From contig CAKZXA010000082.1 of assembly GCA_937922045.1 (NCBI GenBank), forward strand, positions 1-45,820: DNA of 45,820 nucleotides. Reading direction: 5' to 3'. The position numbers and the translations under genes were made by a program. Origin of the DNA: an uncultured Acidimicrobiales bacterium (GTDB lineage: Bacteria > Actinomycetota > Acidimicrobiia > Acidimicrobiales > SZUA-35). Under the pieces are notes generated by a model. That model was given only the letters and a program-made list of their open reading frames with translations. It was not told the origin of the DNA and searched no databases. The first letter of the stretch is position 1. Each line of letters begins with the position of its first letter. Below, piece after piece: positions 15,560 to 24,112 of this stretch.

Positions 15560-16813
15560 TCCGAAGCCGTCGAGGTTCGCCCCGCCCGAGCGGCGGCCTG
15601 GCTCATACACCACGCGCTCCACCGATTGGTAGGTCGATGTCAGCCTGGTGGAGCCGGAGGCGAGCTGCTCCTGACGACTCTCGAAGCCGCGCCCCGATCC
15701 ATCCTTCATCCCGTGGGCGTAAAGCCCGAACTGCCACCACACCCCCTGGCTTGACCAGGTCGAGATTCCGCTGGACGACCGCAACGTCCGCCCGTTGAGC
15801 GACACGAGATAGGAGCCCTTGTTCTCGACGTCGTAGTGGAGCACCACAAGCAGGTTGTTGATCCCTCCACTTCGATCGAGTTGGGCGTTGGCGATGCGGT
15901 GCCTGCCGTCGACCGACACGACCTGAAGCTCGTTGGCTACGGCGTCGTAGAACTGATTGATGCCGGTTAGCTCAATCCCCAGGAGCGGCTCGTCAAGCTC
16001 ACGGCTGAAGGCCTGAAAGATCGTGGTCGGCCCAAAAATGTTGGGATGGTCAGCGATAAACGTCATGCAATAAGCGACCGTAGAACCGAGCGTCGGGGCA
16101 ACATCGATCTGTTGGACCCGCATCTCTGAACGGCTTTGAGCATTGGTCCAGTCGCCAGTAGCCGGCTGGTCAGCAACGTCGAAACGCAGCCGCAGTCCAT
16201 CGTCGACGTAGTCCATCTCCCGGGGTGTCTCCAACGCATAGACCGTGCGGAAATAGGTGTCGTCATTGGTCGCGTTTAGAGCGGCGGCGTCGCTTCCCGC
16301 TGCCGCCAAGGCAGCGAAGTCGACGGGTTGGCGCGACCCACCATCGTCATAGGTGCACCCGGCGGTGCTGGGCGGAGGTGGGGGTTGGGTGGTAACCGTG
16401 GTCGTCTGCGTTGTGGCGGTCGTGGGTGAAGCCGTACTCGTTGTGGTGTCGAGGCTCGTTGTGGTCGGCGCCACGGTTGAGGTCGTCGTGGTGGCTTCGG
16501 TGGTTGTGGTTGTTCGCTTACCCTTGCCGCGGTTCTTCGGCTTTTCGCGGTCCGGTGGCCGAACGCGCAGAGTTTGGCCCTTCGTATCGCTCTCCACCGC
16601 GGAGGACGATGCCTCGACCACGACAGCCTCAGACGCGATGGGGCTGGCATCAGCTCGATCGGATCGAGGAACGACGACCACCACGAGCAGGCTGGCCACA
16701 ACCAGAACCCCGATGGAGAAGAACAGGCGCCGCGTTCCGGCAGTGACTTTTCCGGCAGTGACTTTTCCGGCAGTGACTTTTCCGGCAGTGGCTTTTCCGG
16801 CAGTGCCTTCCAT
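15548..16813 (-). CDS. membrane-anchored surface protein with Thr-rich linker and polysaccharide-lyase-like domain
   Basis: 421 residues. The N-terminus is a repeat (TAGKV units, residues 4-26) encoded by 15-bp minisatellites, followed by a membrane anchor (about 31-49) and a basic stretch. A Thr/Ser/Pro linker ending QPPPPP runs to about residue 150. The C-terminal domain (about 155-421) is beta-rich with paired motifs such as SRSEMRVQ, YCMTFIADHPNIFGPTTIFQ, NNLLVVLHYDVENKGSYLVSL and WWQFGLYAHG. This pattern fits a concanavalin-like polysaccharide lyase (PL7/PL20-type jelly roll), where the R-S-E-[ML]-R segment is conserved. The substrate is unknown. The start is supported by TAGGTT six bases upstream. 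Confidence 0.78.
   Translation of the reverse strand: MEGTAGKATAGKVTAGKVTAGKVTAGTRRLFFSIGVLVVASLLVVVVVPRSDRADASPIASEAVVVEASSSAVESDTKGQTLRVRPPDREKPKNRGKGKRTTTTTEATTTTSTVAPTTTSLDTTTSTASPTTATTQTTTVTTQPPPPPSTAGCTYDDGGSRQPVDFAALAAAGSDAAALNATNDDTYFRTVYALETPREMDYVDDGLRLRFDVADQPATGDWTNAQSRSEMRVQQIDVAPTLGSTVAYCMTFIADHPNIFGPTTIFQAFSRELDEPLLGIELTGINQFYDAVANELQVVSVDGRHRIANAQLDRSGGINNLLVVLHYDVENKGSYLVSLNGRTLRSSSGISTWSSQGVWWQFGLYAHGMKDGSGRGFESRQEQLASGSTRLTSTYQSVERVVYEPGRRSGGANLDGFGTEQ
16737..16811. repeat. 15-bp in-frame minisatellite (5 copies)
   Basis: Units of CCGGCAGTGACTTTT at 16737, 16752 and 16767, with diverged copies at 16782 and 16797. They encode the TAGKV repeats just after the start codon of the 16813 gene. 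Confidence 0.92.
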
Positions 16814-16819
16814 AGGACG

Positions 16820-16825
16820 AACCTA
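16820..16825 (-). promoter_or_regulatory. -10 element (leaderless) for the 16813 surface protein gene
   Basis: Minus-strand TAGGTT, then CGTCCT, then ATG 16813: six-base spacing and no ribosome site. Confidence 0.55.
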
Positions 16826-16894
16826 GTCGACGCTCGTTTCTCGTCGAGTAGCGAACAGGAAAGACTTGGCCAACATCACCCGACAGGCGGTTGC

Positions 16895-18154
16895 CTACAC
16901 CTCAGCGGTTGCGTCGGCGTTGCGGATAGCGCCTAACAAAACCGAGGCTCCTCGGGCCGCGTCATCGACGGTGATCAGTTCGGCCTCGTTGTGCGACAGG
17001 CCCCCTTCGCAGGGCACGAAGATCATTGACGTCGGCGCATGGCGATTCACGTAGCACGAATCGTGCCCGGCTCCAGAGACGATGCGTCGAGACGAGTAGC
17101 CGAGCGCCTCGGCCGATGCCGCCACCGCTTCGATGCATCCATCGGCGAAGATCACGGGCGCTGAGTCGAAGTGGCAGTCAACCTGTTGGGTCACGCCAAA
17201 GCGTTCCGCCTCCTCAGCCACGACCGCACGCATCATCGCGTCCTGTGCTTCGAGACCCTCCGCGCTGGGGCTTCGCATGTCGAGTGAACACCGAACCAGT
17301 TCGGGCACCGTGTTCGGCGATACCGGATGCGAATGGAACAGAGCAAAGGTGGCTCGGCCTTCAGGGCTGAAGGTCGACATCACCTCGTCGTAGACGCGGG
17401 TCATGGTGGCGGCGAGCGCCCGGGCTGGGTCTTGACGCGCCTCCATCGGTGTTGGTCCAGCGTGGGCGGGGGTGCCGCCGAACTCGATCGAATAGCGCCG
17501 ATTGCCGTAGACGCCGGTGACGACACCGATCTGCGTCGCCTCGGCCTCAAGGACGGGGCCCTGCTCGATGTGGAGTTCGAAGGCGGCTGTTATGGCGTGT
17601 GGTTCGGCCGCTCGTTCACCGGCCCATCCGAGACGGGCAAGCTCGGTACCGACGGAGATTCCATCGATGTCAGTCATGGCGAGGACTTCGTCATCTTCGA
17701 ACTTGCCGGCCCAAACACCAGAGCCCATCATCGGCACCGGGAAGCGTGAACCCTCCTCGTTCATCCACACGACCACGTCGATCGGGTGGCGGGTGACGAT
17801 CCCTGCGTCGTTCAGCGACTCGATCACCTCCAGGCCGCCAAGCACCCCGTACACCCCATCGAAGCGGCCCCCGGTCGGCTGCGTATCGAGGTGGGAACCA
17901 ACCAGGATCGACGAGGCGTCAGGATCGCTGCCAGCCCGGCGAACCCATAGGTTGCCGATGGCATCAAACTCGTGGCTGCATCCGGCGGCGGTGGCCCAGG
18001 AGAGAAACAGTTCCCGACCGGCCCGGTCCTCGTCGCTCAACGCCTGACGGTTCGAGCCGCCAGCAACCCCCGGACCAACATCGGCCATAGCCATCAAGCG
18101 GCCCCACAGCCGTTCAGCGTTTACTTCGAGTACCTCGGTCGTTACCTGGCTCAT
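16895..18154 (-). CDS. M20-family amidohydrolase (N-carbamoyl-L-amino-acid hydrolase / allantoate amidohydrolase type)
   Basis: About 419 residues of a di-metal M20 peptidase-fold hydrolase in the hydantoinase/carbamoylase family, which removes carbamoyl groups from N-carbamoyl amino acids, allantoate or ureidoglycine. Signatures are VGSHLDTQPTGGRFDGVYG (metal His and bridging Asp), VWMNEEGSRF (catalytic and metal Glu), ELHIEQGPVLE, GTPAHAGPTPM in the lid/dimer domain, and GAGHDSCYVNR with the later metal His. The sub-specificity is not readable. The start is ATG 18154; TATGTT (18167-18162) lies seven bases upstream. The frame is open further up but only into the divergent gene. It is divergent by 28 bp from the oxidative operon, suggesting joint control. 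Confidence 0.88.
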   Translation of the reverse strand: MSQVTTEVLEVNAERLWGRLMAMADVGPGVAGGSNRQALSDEDRAGRELFLSWATAAGCSHEFDAIGNLWVRRAGSDPDASSILVGSHLDTQPTGGRFDGVYGVLGGLEVIESLNDAGIVTRHPIDVVVWMNEEGSRFPVPMMGSGVWAGKFEDDEVLAMTDIDGISVGTELARLGWAGERAAEPHAITAAFELHIEQGPVLEAEATQIGVVTGVYGNRRYSIEFGGTPAHAGPTPMEARQDPARALAATMTRVYDEVMSTFSPEGRATFALFHSHPVSPNTVPELVRCSLDMRSPSAEGLEAQDAMMRAVVAEEAERFGVTQQVDCHFDSAPVIFADGCIEAVAASAEALGYSSRRIVSGAGHDSCYVNRHAPTSMIFVPCEGGLSHNEAELITVDDAARGASVLLGAIRNADATAEV

Positions 18155-18182
18155 AAGCAAGAACATATGCGAAGCTGAAGCT

Positions 18183-19103
18183 ATGAGCCAAGGACGAGAC
18201 CAACGGGTTGCGTTCGTCGGTGCGGGAACCATGGGGGCAGAAATGGCGAAGCGACTGCTTCATGCCGGGTATGACCTCTCCATATGCGACCCCGTCGACG
18301 CCGCCGCTATCTCCGTATGCGATCACGGGGCGATCCGTGCCGACACGCCAGCCGCAGCCTCGGATTGGGCCGACATCATCGCCCTTTCTCTGCCCGGCCC
18401 TCACGAGGTGGAGCAGGTGGTCACGGGCACCGAAGGGATCTTGCGAGCCGCCGATCCGGCCAGCATCATCATTGACTTTTCGACCAACGCACCGACGGCG
18501 GTCGCTTCGATGGTTCAGGCCTGTGCATCCGAGGGCGTGCGGTTCATCGATGCTCCGGTTTCGGGTGGTGTGGCCAAGGCCCGAACCGGAGAGCTGTCCA
18601 TCATGGTGGGGGCTGAACCCGGCGACATTGCCACCATCCAGCCGATCTTGGATGCGCTCGGCGAGCACATCTTCCACGCCGGACCGACCGGTGCAGGAAC
18701 GGTGGCGAAGCTGATAAACAACCAGCTGTTCCTGGGCGCAGCCGTACTCGTTCAGGAGGCCTATCTCACCGGCGCCGCCCTCGGCATGGACCCAAGCGAT
18801 CTCCACACGATCGTGAAGGCCTCGTCGGGCGGGGTGTATGCAAAGCTTGCGCCCCTGCTCCTGAGTCGCCGTTTCGACGACGTCATCTTCCGCCTCGACA
18901 TAGCGGCCAAGGACGCGAAACTCGTGGCTGATGCAGCCACCAACGCTGGGGTCGACGCCCCGCTGACTCGGGCGGCCGCCGACCTCTACAGCGATGCCGT
19001 CGACGCAGGATTTGGTGCCGAAGTTTTTCATGCAACGCTGAAAGAACTTGAACGCCGGGCCGGCGTTGAAGTGCCAGCCCTGACCAGAAAGGCCACCCCG
19101 TGA
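18183..19103 (+). CDS. 3-hydroxyisobutyrate dehydrogenase family NAD(P)-dependent oxidoreductase
   Basis: 306 residues of the beta-hydroxyacid dehydrogenase family. An N-terminal Rossmann motif (FVGAGTMGAEMAKRL) is followed by the substrate motif DAPVSGGVAKARTG, the catalytic Lys176 in GTVAKLINNQ, and the C-terminal KDAKLVADAA helix. Members oxidise small beta-hydroxyacids (3-hydroxyisobutyrate, tartronate semialdehyde, glycerate) or reduce imines, and motifs alone do not choose between these. It is the first gene of an operon with four overlapping or closely spaced followers (P450, Rieske oxygenase, ABC ATPase, permease). No canonical six-base TANNNT is seen. A GAAG lies seven bases before the ATG. 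Confidence 0.9.
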   Translation: MSQGRDQRVAFVGAGTMGAEMAKRLLHAGYDLSICDPVDAAAISVCDHGAIRADTPAAASDWADIIALSLPGPHEVEQVVTGTEGILRAADPASIIIDFSTNAPTAVASMVQACASEGVRFIDAPVSGGVAKARTGELSIMVGAEPGDIATIQPILDALGEHIFHAGPTGAGTVAKLINNQLFLGAAVLVQEAYLTGAALGMDPSDLHTIVKASSGGVYAKLAPLLLSRRFDDVIFRLDIAAKDAKLVADAATNAGVDAPLTRAAADLYSDAVDAGFGAEVFHATLKELERRAGVEVPALTRKATP

Positions 19104-20323
19104 CCAGCGCCGCGCCAACCGCTGTCGACTTGTCGCACGGTGAATCGTTCCGCAACGGGTTTCCCCACGAATTTTTCACCTGGCTGCGAACCCACCAGCC
19201 GGTCTGGTGGCATGAGCCAACGGAACACACCCCGGATGGAGAGGGCTTCTGGGTGGTGTCTCGGCACGCCGATGTAATGGCGGTCCAGCGAGACGCCGAG
19301 CTCTTCTCCTCCGATCGAGCCGACGGCTTGCGCGAACGCGGCGGCACCGGCATGAAAGACGCGCGCACCGCCGGCACCATGCTCAACCAGACCGACGGCG
19401 ATCAGCACCGGCGATTGCGTTCACTGGTCAACCGAGGCTTCACGCCGAGGGCGGTGAGCCGGCTTGAAACCGACCTGAGAATCATGACCGATGAGCTGCT
19501 CGACACGATCAGCGCCAACGACCACGTCTTCGATGGCGTGACCGACTTCGGCCGTGAGATTCCATCCCAAGCGATCTGCCTCGTGCTCGGCGTACCCGAA
19601 CCCGATCGAGGACAGCTCATCGACTGGCTCGACGCTGGTATCGAGACCGCCGGCGCCGCCATCGTGTCTCGGGAGACAACGACCAAGATCCGCGAGTATG
19701 CATCGGCGCTGATCGCAACGAAGCGAGCTAAACCAGACGATGCCATCATGTCGACCATCACCCACGCCACGCTCGAGTCCGGCGAGGGGTTGAGCGACCG
19801 CGAACTCATCGCCTTTTTCGCCCTGCTCTTTCCAGCCGGATCGGAGACCACCCGATCGGCAATAGCCGGAGGGCTCGCCGCCTTCGCCGACAATCCCGAT
19901 GCATTCCGACGCCTGCGAGCAAACCCGTCCCTTCTGCCAACCGCCATCGAAGAGATCGTGCGGTGGACAACACCTTCGGTTTATAAGCGCCGCACCGCCA
20001 GTCGGGCCACGTCGATTGCTGGTAGCGCCGTCCAGGCCGGCGACAAGGTCACATTCTGGGAGATGTCGGCCAATCGAGACGAAGGGGTCTTCGACAATCC
20101 ATTCAGCTTCGACGTTGGGCGCGACCCCAACCCTCACGTAGGGTTCGGGTGGGGCGAACACTTCTGTTTGGGCGCAGGGTTGGCCCGGCTTGAGATGAAG
20201 GTGGCGCTCGAAGCCATCATCGATCGATACCAGGCCATCGAGTTGGTCGACGAAAAAGTCTGGATGCCGAACAATCGGCTCTTTGGTCTGAAGCATCTAC
20301 CGGTCAGGGGGATTCCGGCATGA
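19100..20323 (+). CDS. cytochrome P450 monooxygenase
   Basis: 407 residues, soluble bacterial class I P450. The I-helix oxygen-binding motif is AGSETT (within FPAGSETTRSA), the K-helix ExxR is EEIVR, and the heme loop is HVGFGWGEHFCLGAGLAR with ligand Cys356. The phrase QHRRLRSLVNRGFTPRAV is a typical C-helix with heme-propionate residues. Bacterial P450s of this kind hydroxylate steroids, terpenoids or fatty acids; the substrate is unknown here. GTG 19100 overlaps the stop of the dehydrogenase and the stop overlaps the Rieske gene, so these are co-translated. No ferredoxin or ferredoxin reductase accompanies it, so electrons must come from elsewhere. Confidence 0.96.
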   Translation: MTSAAPTAVDLSHGESFRNGFPHEFFTWLRTHQPVWWHEPTEHTPDGEGFWVVSRHADVMAVQRDAELFSSDRADGLRERGGTGMKDARTAGTMLNQTDGDQHRRLRSLVNRGFTPRAVSRLETDLRIMTDELLDTISANDHVFDGVTDFGREIPSQAICLVLGVPEPDRGQLIDWLDAGIETAGAAIVSRETTTKIREYASALIATKRAKPDDAIMSTITHATLESGEGLSDRELIAFFALLFPAGSETTRSAIAGGLAAFADNPDAFRRLRANPSLLPTAIEEIVRWTTPSVYKRRTASRATSIAGSAVQAGDKVTFWEMSANRDEGVFDNPFSFDVGRDPNPHVGFGWGEHFCLGAGLARLEMKVALEAIIDRYQAIELVDEKVWMPNNRLFGLKHLPVRGIPA

Positions 20324-21486
20324 ACAACGACAGAGCACAGCCGATCGTGCGCACGCTGTTCGGCCACATCGAGAGCGGGCAACCGTGGTTGACGGAGCCG
20401 TCATCGGCGAACGCCGCCGACTATGTTGATCCGGATCATGCGGCCCTTGAACGGGAACGGCTCTTCGATCGCCTCCCCCAGGTGGTGGCGCTGACCGCTG
20501 ACGTGCCAACTCCAGGCTCGTTCGTACGGCGAGATCAGTTTGGCTATTCGGTTGTGATCAGTCGAGGCGTCGACGGTATCGTCCGAACCTTGGCCAACGT
20601 GTGCGCCCATCGTGGCGCTGAGGTGGTTCGCGAGGATCGAGGGTGCCAACATCGGCACGCCTGCCCCTACCATGCGTGGACCTACGACCAGAGCGGAACC
20701 CTTGTCGGCGTACCGAATCGAAGCTCATTTCCGTCGGTCGAGGTACCCGGCCCTGGCCTGACCGAACTACCGACCGTCGAAGACCGTGGTCTGATCTGGG
20801 CTGCGTCCCAGGGTGACCACAAGAACCTTTTGAGCGTGCCGAGTCTGGGCGCAATCGCTGATGACCTGGATTCGCTCGTGCTCGACGAGCAGCAGCATTG
20901 GCGCACCCACCGCTTTGATCTGAACCTGAACTGGAAGCTCGTTATCGACACCTTTCTCGAGCCTTACCACTTCGCCAGCCTGCACCGTGACACCGTCGGC
21001 CCGATCTTCTTTCCGAATCTTTGCTTCGCCGATCGTCACGGCCCTCACGTCCGCGAGGTTATTCCGCGGCGGAGTCTTCTAAAGCTGGCCGACCAGCCTC
21101 CCGAAACATGGGACATCGTCCCCCACAGCGCGCTCGTGTATGTGCTGTTCCCTTCTACGGTGTTGGTTATGCAGATCGATCATGTTGAGACCTGGCGCAT
21201 CTGGCCCCACCCGGATGGGGATCCTCGCCGTTCGATCTGCGAGCTCGACTTCTATGTTCCGCCTGGACCGATCAGCGAGGCAGCCCAGGAGCATTGGGAG
21301 AAAAACTGGCGGCTCACCATCGACACGGTCGAACGTGAAGACTTCAACGCCATGGCTGGCGTTCAGCGAGGACTCGGTTCGGGAGCGATCAACCAGCTGC
21401 GTTTCGGCGCAAACGAACCGGCCTTGTCGATGTTTCATCAGAGCCTGAGCGAGACATTGAACGCTGGCGCCGAGGCTGGCGTGTGA
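20320..21486 (+). CDS. Rieske non-heme iron oxygenase, alpha subunit
   Basis: 388 residues. The Rieske cluster motif is C95-A-H97 ... C115-P-Y-H118 (C-x-H-x17-C-x2-H). The catalytic domain has NWKLVIDTFLEPYHFASLHRD, carrying the two mononuclear-iron His and the bridging acid, and a C-terminal DFNAMAGVQRGLGS motif with the last metal acid. This is the arrangement of aromatic-ring or quaternary-amine hydroxylating oxygenase alpha subunits. No beta subunit or reductase follows, so it is likely of the alpha-only type. ATG overlaps the P450 stop and the stop overlaps the ABC ATPase GTG. Two oxygenases in one transcript suggest consecutive oxidations of one compound (inference). Confidence 0.95.
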   Translation: MNNDRAQPIVRTLFGHIESGQPWLTEPSSANAADYVDPDHAALERERLFDRLPQVVALTADVPTPGSFVRRDQFGYSVVISRGVDGIVRTLANVCAHRGAEVVREDRGCQHRHACPYHAWTYDQSGTLVGVPNRSSFPSVEVPGPGLTELPTVEDRGLIWAASQGDHKNLLSVPSLGAIADDLDSLVLDEQQHWRTHRFDLNLNWKLVIDTFLEPYHFASLHRDTVGPIFFPNLCFADRHGPHVREVIPRRSLLKLADQPPETWDIVPHSALVYVLFPSTVLVMQIDHVETWRIWPHPDGDPRRSICELDFYVPPGPISEAAQEHWEKNWRLTIDTVEREDFNAMAGVQRGLGSGAINQLRFGANEPALSMFHQSLSETLNAGAEAGV

Positions 21487-22310
21487 CCGATTATGGAGCG
21501 GCTAATGTAGCCGCCACAACCGGCCAGGCACCGGCCATCGTCATTCGGCGGTTGACCAAGCTGTTCGGCCCCCTCGCCGCGGTCGCCACCATCGATCTGG
21601 ATATACCAGCCGGATCATTCTTTGGGTTGTTGGGGCCAAATGGCGCTGGCAAGTCGACAACGTTGGCGATGGTCACCGGCCTGCTCCGACCAACCGGCGG
21701 CCAGATCTGGGTTGACGGGATCGACGTGTGGTCGAACCCGGTCGAGGTGAAAAAGCGCATCGGTGTCGTTCCTGAAACGCTGTTGCTCTTCGAGCGACTG
21801 ACCGGCTCGGAACTACTCCAGTACGTCGGGATTCTCCGCGGCCTCGACGCCGACATCGTCGCTGATCGCAGCAAGGATCTCCTGGAGGTTCTGGCTCTGG
21901 ACGAAGCGGCCAACAAGCTGATCGTCGACTATTCGCAAGGCATGCGGAAGAAGATCAGTCTGGCGGCCGCCTTGATCCACGCCCCCAAGATCCTGCTGCT
22001 AGACGAGCCCTTCGAATCGGTAGACCCGGTAGCGGTGAGGGTGATTCAGTCGGTGCTCCGCCGACTTGTCGACGGAGGGGCCACGGTGATTCTTTCGAGC
22101 CATGTCATGGCAACCGTCGAAGATCTCTGCCAGCACGTGGCCATCATGAACCAGGGCAGGGTGGTGGTGACCGGTCCTATCGACGAGGTGCGCGCCGGTG
22201 GCCGTCTGGATGATGCATTCGCCCGTGCGGTCGGTGCTGAGGTGGTCGACGCGTCGACGTTATCGTGGCTCCAAGGCCGAACACCGGTCGATGAACCGCC
22301 GATGCTATGA
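21483..22310 (+). CDS. ABC transporter ATP-binding protein (ABC-2 type)
   Basis: 275 residues. Walker A is GPNGAGKST, the signature is YSQGMRKKI (degenerate LSGGQ typical of ABC-2 exporters), Walker B is ILLLDEPFESVD, and the switch His is in LSSHVM. These features fit the CcmA/DrrA-like branch that pairs with separate permeases. It starts with GTG overlapping the Rieske stop. Together with the next gene it should move a molecule outwards across the membrane, perhaps the product or the toxic substrate of the oxygenases (inference). Confidence 0.93.
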   Translation: MTDYGAANVAATTGQAPAIVIRRLTKLFGPLAAVATIDLDIPAGSFFGLLGPNGAGKSTTLAMVTGLLRPTGGQIWVDGIDVWSNPVEVKKRIGVVPETLLLFERLTGSELLQYVGILRGLDADIVADRSKDLLEVLALDEAANKLIVDYSQGMRKKISLAAALIHAPKILLLDEPFESVDPVAVRVIQSVLRRLVDGGATVILSSHVMATVEDLCQHVAIMNQGRVVVTGPIDEVRAGGRLDDAFARAVGAEVVDASTLSWLQGRTPVDEPPML

Positions 22311-22329
22311 CACATCATCGGAGCCTCTG

Positions 22330-23940
22330 GTGACAGCCTCGGGGATCGGCGCCTGGCCACTGATCAGGGTCTTGGTCAAGCTACGTCACCGGCTGACGTT
22401 CGCCACCATGGGTTCTGGCAGCCGTGTTCTCTACATTGTGCTGGGCGCCGCAACGGCCGTGGCTGCGCTTCTCATCGGCGGTTATGTTGCCACCCGACGC
22501 GGCAACCCGCTCGCCGCCGACCTACTCGCCCTCATCGGATTGGTCAGCACGATCGGTTGGACGGTGGGAGCAACCGCCCTCGGCTCGTCGCAGTATTCCC
22601 TCGACCCTCGAAAACTTCTCACGCTCCCGATCGACGATCGCCAGCTGATGCTCGGCTTCCTCGTCTCATCGACCTTGACCCTGCCATCGGCTGCAACGAT
22701 GATCTTGGCCCTCGCCGCCCTCGGCCACACACCATCCTTCACCGGTGCTCTTCTGCTCTTTCCCGCCGCTGTTCTTCAGTGGCTTATCTCCTTGCTTCTA
22801 GGCCGAACGATCGTAGCCGGGCTCGACAGACTTCTCGGGGGGCGACGGTCGCGAGATATCGCCGTTTTTCTAACCGCCTTTGCCGGCATCACCTTCGGTG
22901 TGGCCGTTCAGCTCTTCACCTTCGTCCCTTCGATCATCGACGCTATGACCGACGTGCGCCGCATCGCCCGCTGGCTGCCGTGGGGCTGGACCGGTGAGAC
23001 GATGGCGCTGGTGGTCGAAGGCGAGATGAGCCTGGCCTTCGGTTGGCTTCTGCTGTCGACCGCTTTGGCCGGTGGCTGCTTTGGGTTGTGGTCTCGTCTC
23101 ACGATGCGCAGCCTCCAGGTTCGACCCGACAATCCACCGGCTAAACGTGGCGGCTCCATCCTCGTTGGCCCTCTCACGTTCCTACCCGGCTCCCTTTCAC
23201 GCTCCCCGACGGTGGCCGTATGGTCTCGAGCACTTCGCCAACTACGACGCGATGTTCGCGAACTGGTCGAGTTGGCCGCCCTCCTGCCGTTGGCCTTGTT
23301 GTCGGCCATCCCAACACTCGGCGCTTTGCAGGGGGGCAGTGAGAACGTGGTCCTGTTCTGCGGGGCGGCTGGTGGTTCAGCGGCGATCGTGACGATGAAC
23401 CTGTTCGGAGCCGATGGCCGCAACTTCGGTGTCGATCTGTTGGTTGCACCAAATCTCTCGGCCGTGGTTTGGGGCAAGGCGCTGTCGCGCATCACGGTAA
23501 TCATCATCCCCGTCATGCTCCTGGTAACCGGAGCAGCGGTGGTGACGGGCAGCTGGTCGCGCTGGGTTTTGGGTATCGGTATCGCCGTGGCGACCGGGAC
23601 GGTTGGCGTGGCCGCCGGACTTCAGGTCTCGGTTCGGGCTCCAATCCCGCTGCCGGACACGGCGGCCATTACCGGTTTCAACACCGAACCCGGAGCTGTT
23701 GGCACCCTGCCCGCCCGTTTCGGGTTCCTGATTCTGGCCGGGTTGTTCGGTGCTGTCGTGATCCTTGTCGTCTTCGGATTGTCACTACTGAATCTCACCG
23801 CCTCCTACGCTGGCGCCCTCACTATGGCCGCGATCGGCATCGGGGTTTTGACCTTGTCAGCCCGGAGCGTGACCCAGAAACTGAACCGGCAAGGCCCTGA
23901 GTTTCTGGCCACGCTCTCACGCAAAACACGGTCGACGTAG
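22330..23940 (+). CDS. ABC transporter permease, large multi-spanning
   Basis: 536 residues with about 10-12 hydrophobic segments spread over the whole length (for example VLYIVLGAATAVAALLIGGYV, ILVGPLTFL, ITVIIIPVMLLVTGAAVV), matching ABC-2-like permeases of twice the usual length. I chose GTG 22330 because a GGAG lies seven bases before it. The frame is open further upstream, but that part overlaps the ATPase gene with no good start. A 19-bp gap separates it from the ATPase gene. It is the last gene of the five-gene operon. Confidence 0.85.
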   Translation: MTASGIGAWPLIRVLVKLRHRLTFATMGSGSRVLYIVLGAATAVAALLIGGYVATRRGNPLAADLLALIGLVSTIGWTVGATALGSSQYSLDPRKLLTLPIDDRQLMLGFLVSSTLTLPSAATMILALAALGHTPSFTGALLLFPAAVLQWLISLLLGRTIVAGLDRLLGGRRSRDIAVFLTAFAGITFGVAVQLFTFVPSIIDAMTDVRRIARWLPWGWTGETMALVVEGEMSLAFGWLLLSTALAGGCFGLWSRLTMRSLQVRPDNPPAKRGGSILVGPLTFLPGSLSRSPTVAVWSRALRQLRRDVRELVELAALLPLALLSAIPTLGALQGGSENVVLFCGAAGGSAAIVTMNLFGADGRNFGVDLLVAPNLSAVVWGKALSRITVIIIPVMLLVTGAAVVTGSWSRWVLGIGIAVATGTVGVAAGLQVSVRAPIPLPDTAAITGFNTEPGAVGTLPARFGFLILAGLFGAVVILVVFGLSLLNLTASYAGALTMAAIGIGVLTLSARSVTQKLNRQGPEFLATLSRKTRST

Positions 23941-24112
23941 CACCCTCAACGGCGGTCTTTCCCGATCATCCGGTTCCAATTTCGAAGACAAACCTTGACG
24001 ACCGGCATGGTCCTGGACAATCCTTAGTGGATACGTAGGTAGCTGTCTGCCCAATCCTCGGGCGATAGACAGTGGGCGAAAACCAACGACAAGATAAGGG
24101 GAAACCGCCGCT
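23941..24112 (+). promoter_or_regulatory. leader region of the SGNH hydrolase gene with a hairpin
   Basis: This 172-bp gap has a possible -35 (TTGACG at 23995-24000) but no clear -10 partner. It contains a hairpin, CTGTCT-GCCC (24043-24052) with GGGC-GAT-AGACAG (24060-24072), with a 7-base loop and a 3-base bulge. A ribosome site AGGGG follows before ATG 24113. Unlike many genes here it is not leaderless, so the RNA leader may be regulatory. It resembles no riboswitch I know. Confidence 0.35.

Noticed and set aside
16737-16811. CRISPR-like array
   Set aside because: The 15-bp units are directly contiguous with no spacers and are in frame within a gene.
18164-18169. CATATG palindrome as a symmetric shared -10 for the M20 gene and the oxidative operon
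   Set aside because: On the plus side no TANNNT lies at six or seven bases from ATG 18183, so only the minus-strand TATGTT is supported.
24043-24072. c-di-AMP (ydaO) riboswitch upstream of a cell-wall-type hydrolase
   Set aside because: The conserved ydaO core sequences are not visible; only a single short hairpin is present.
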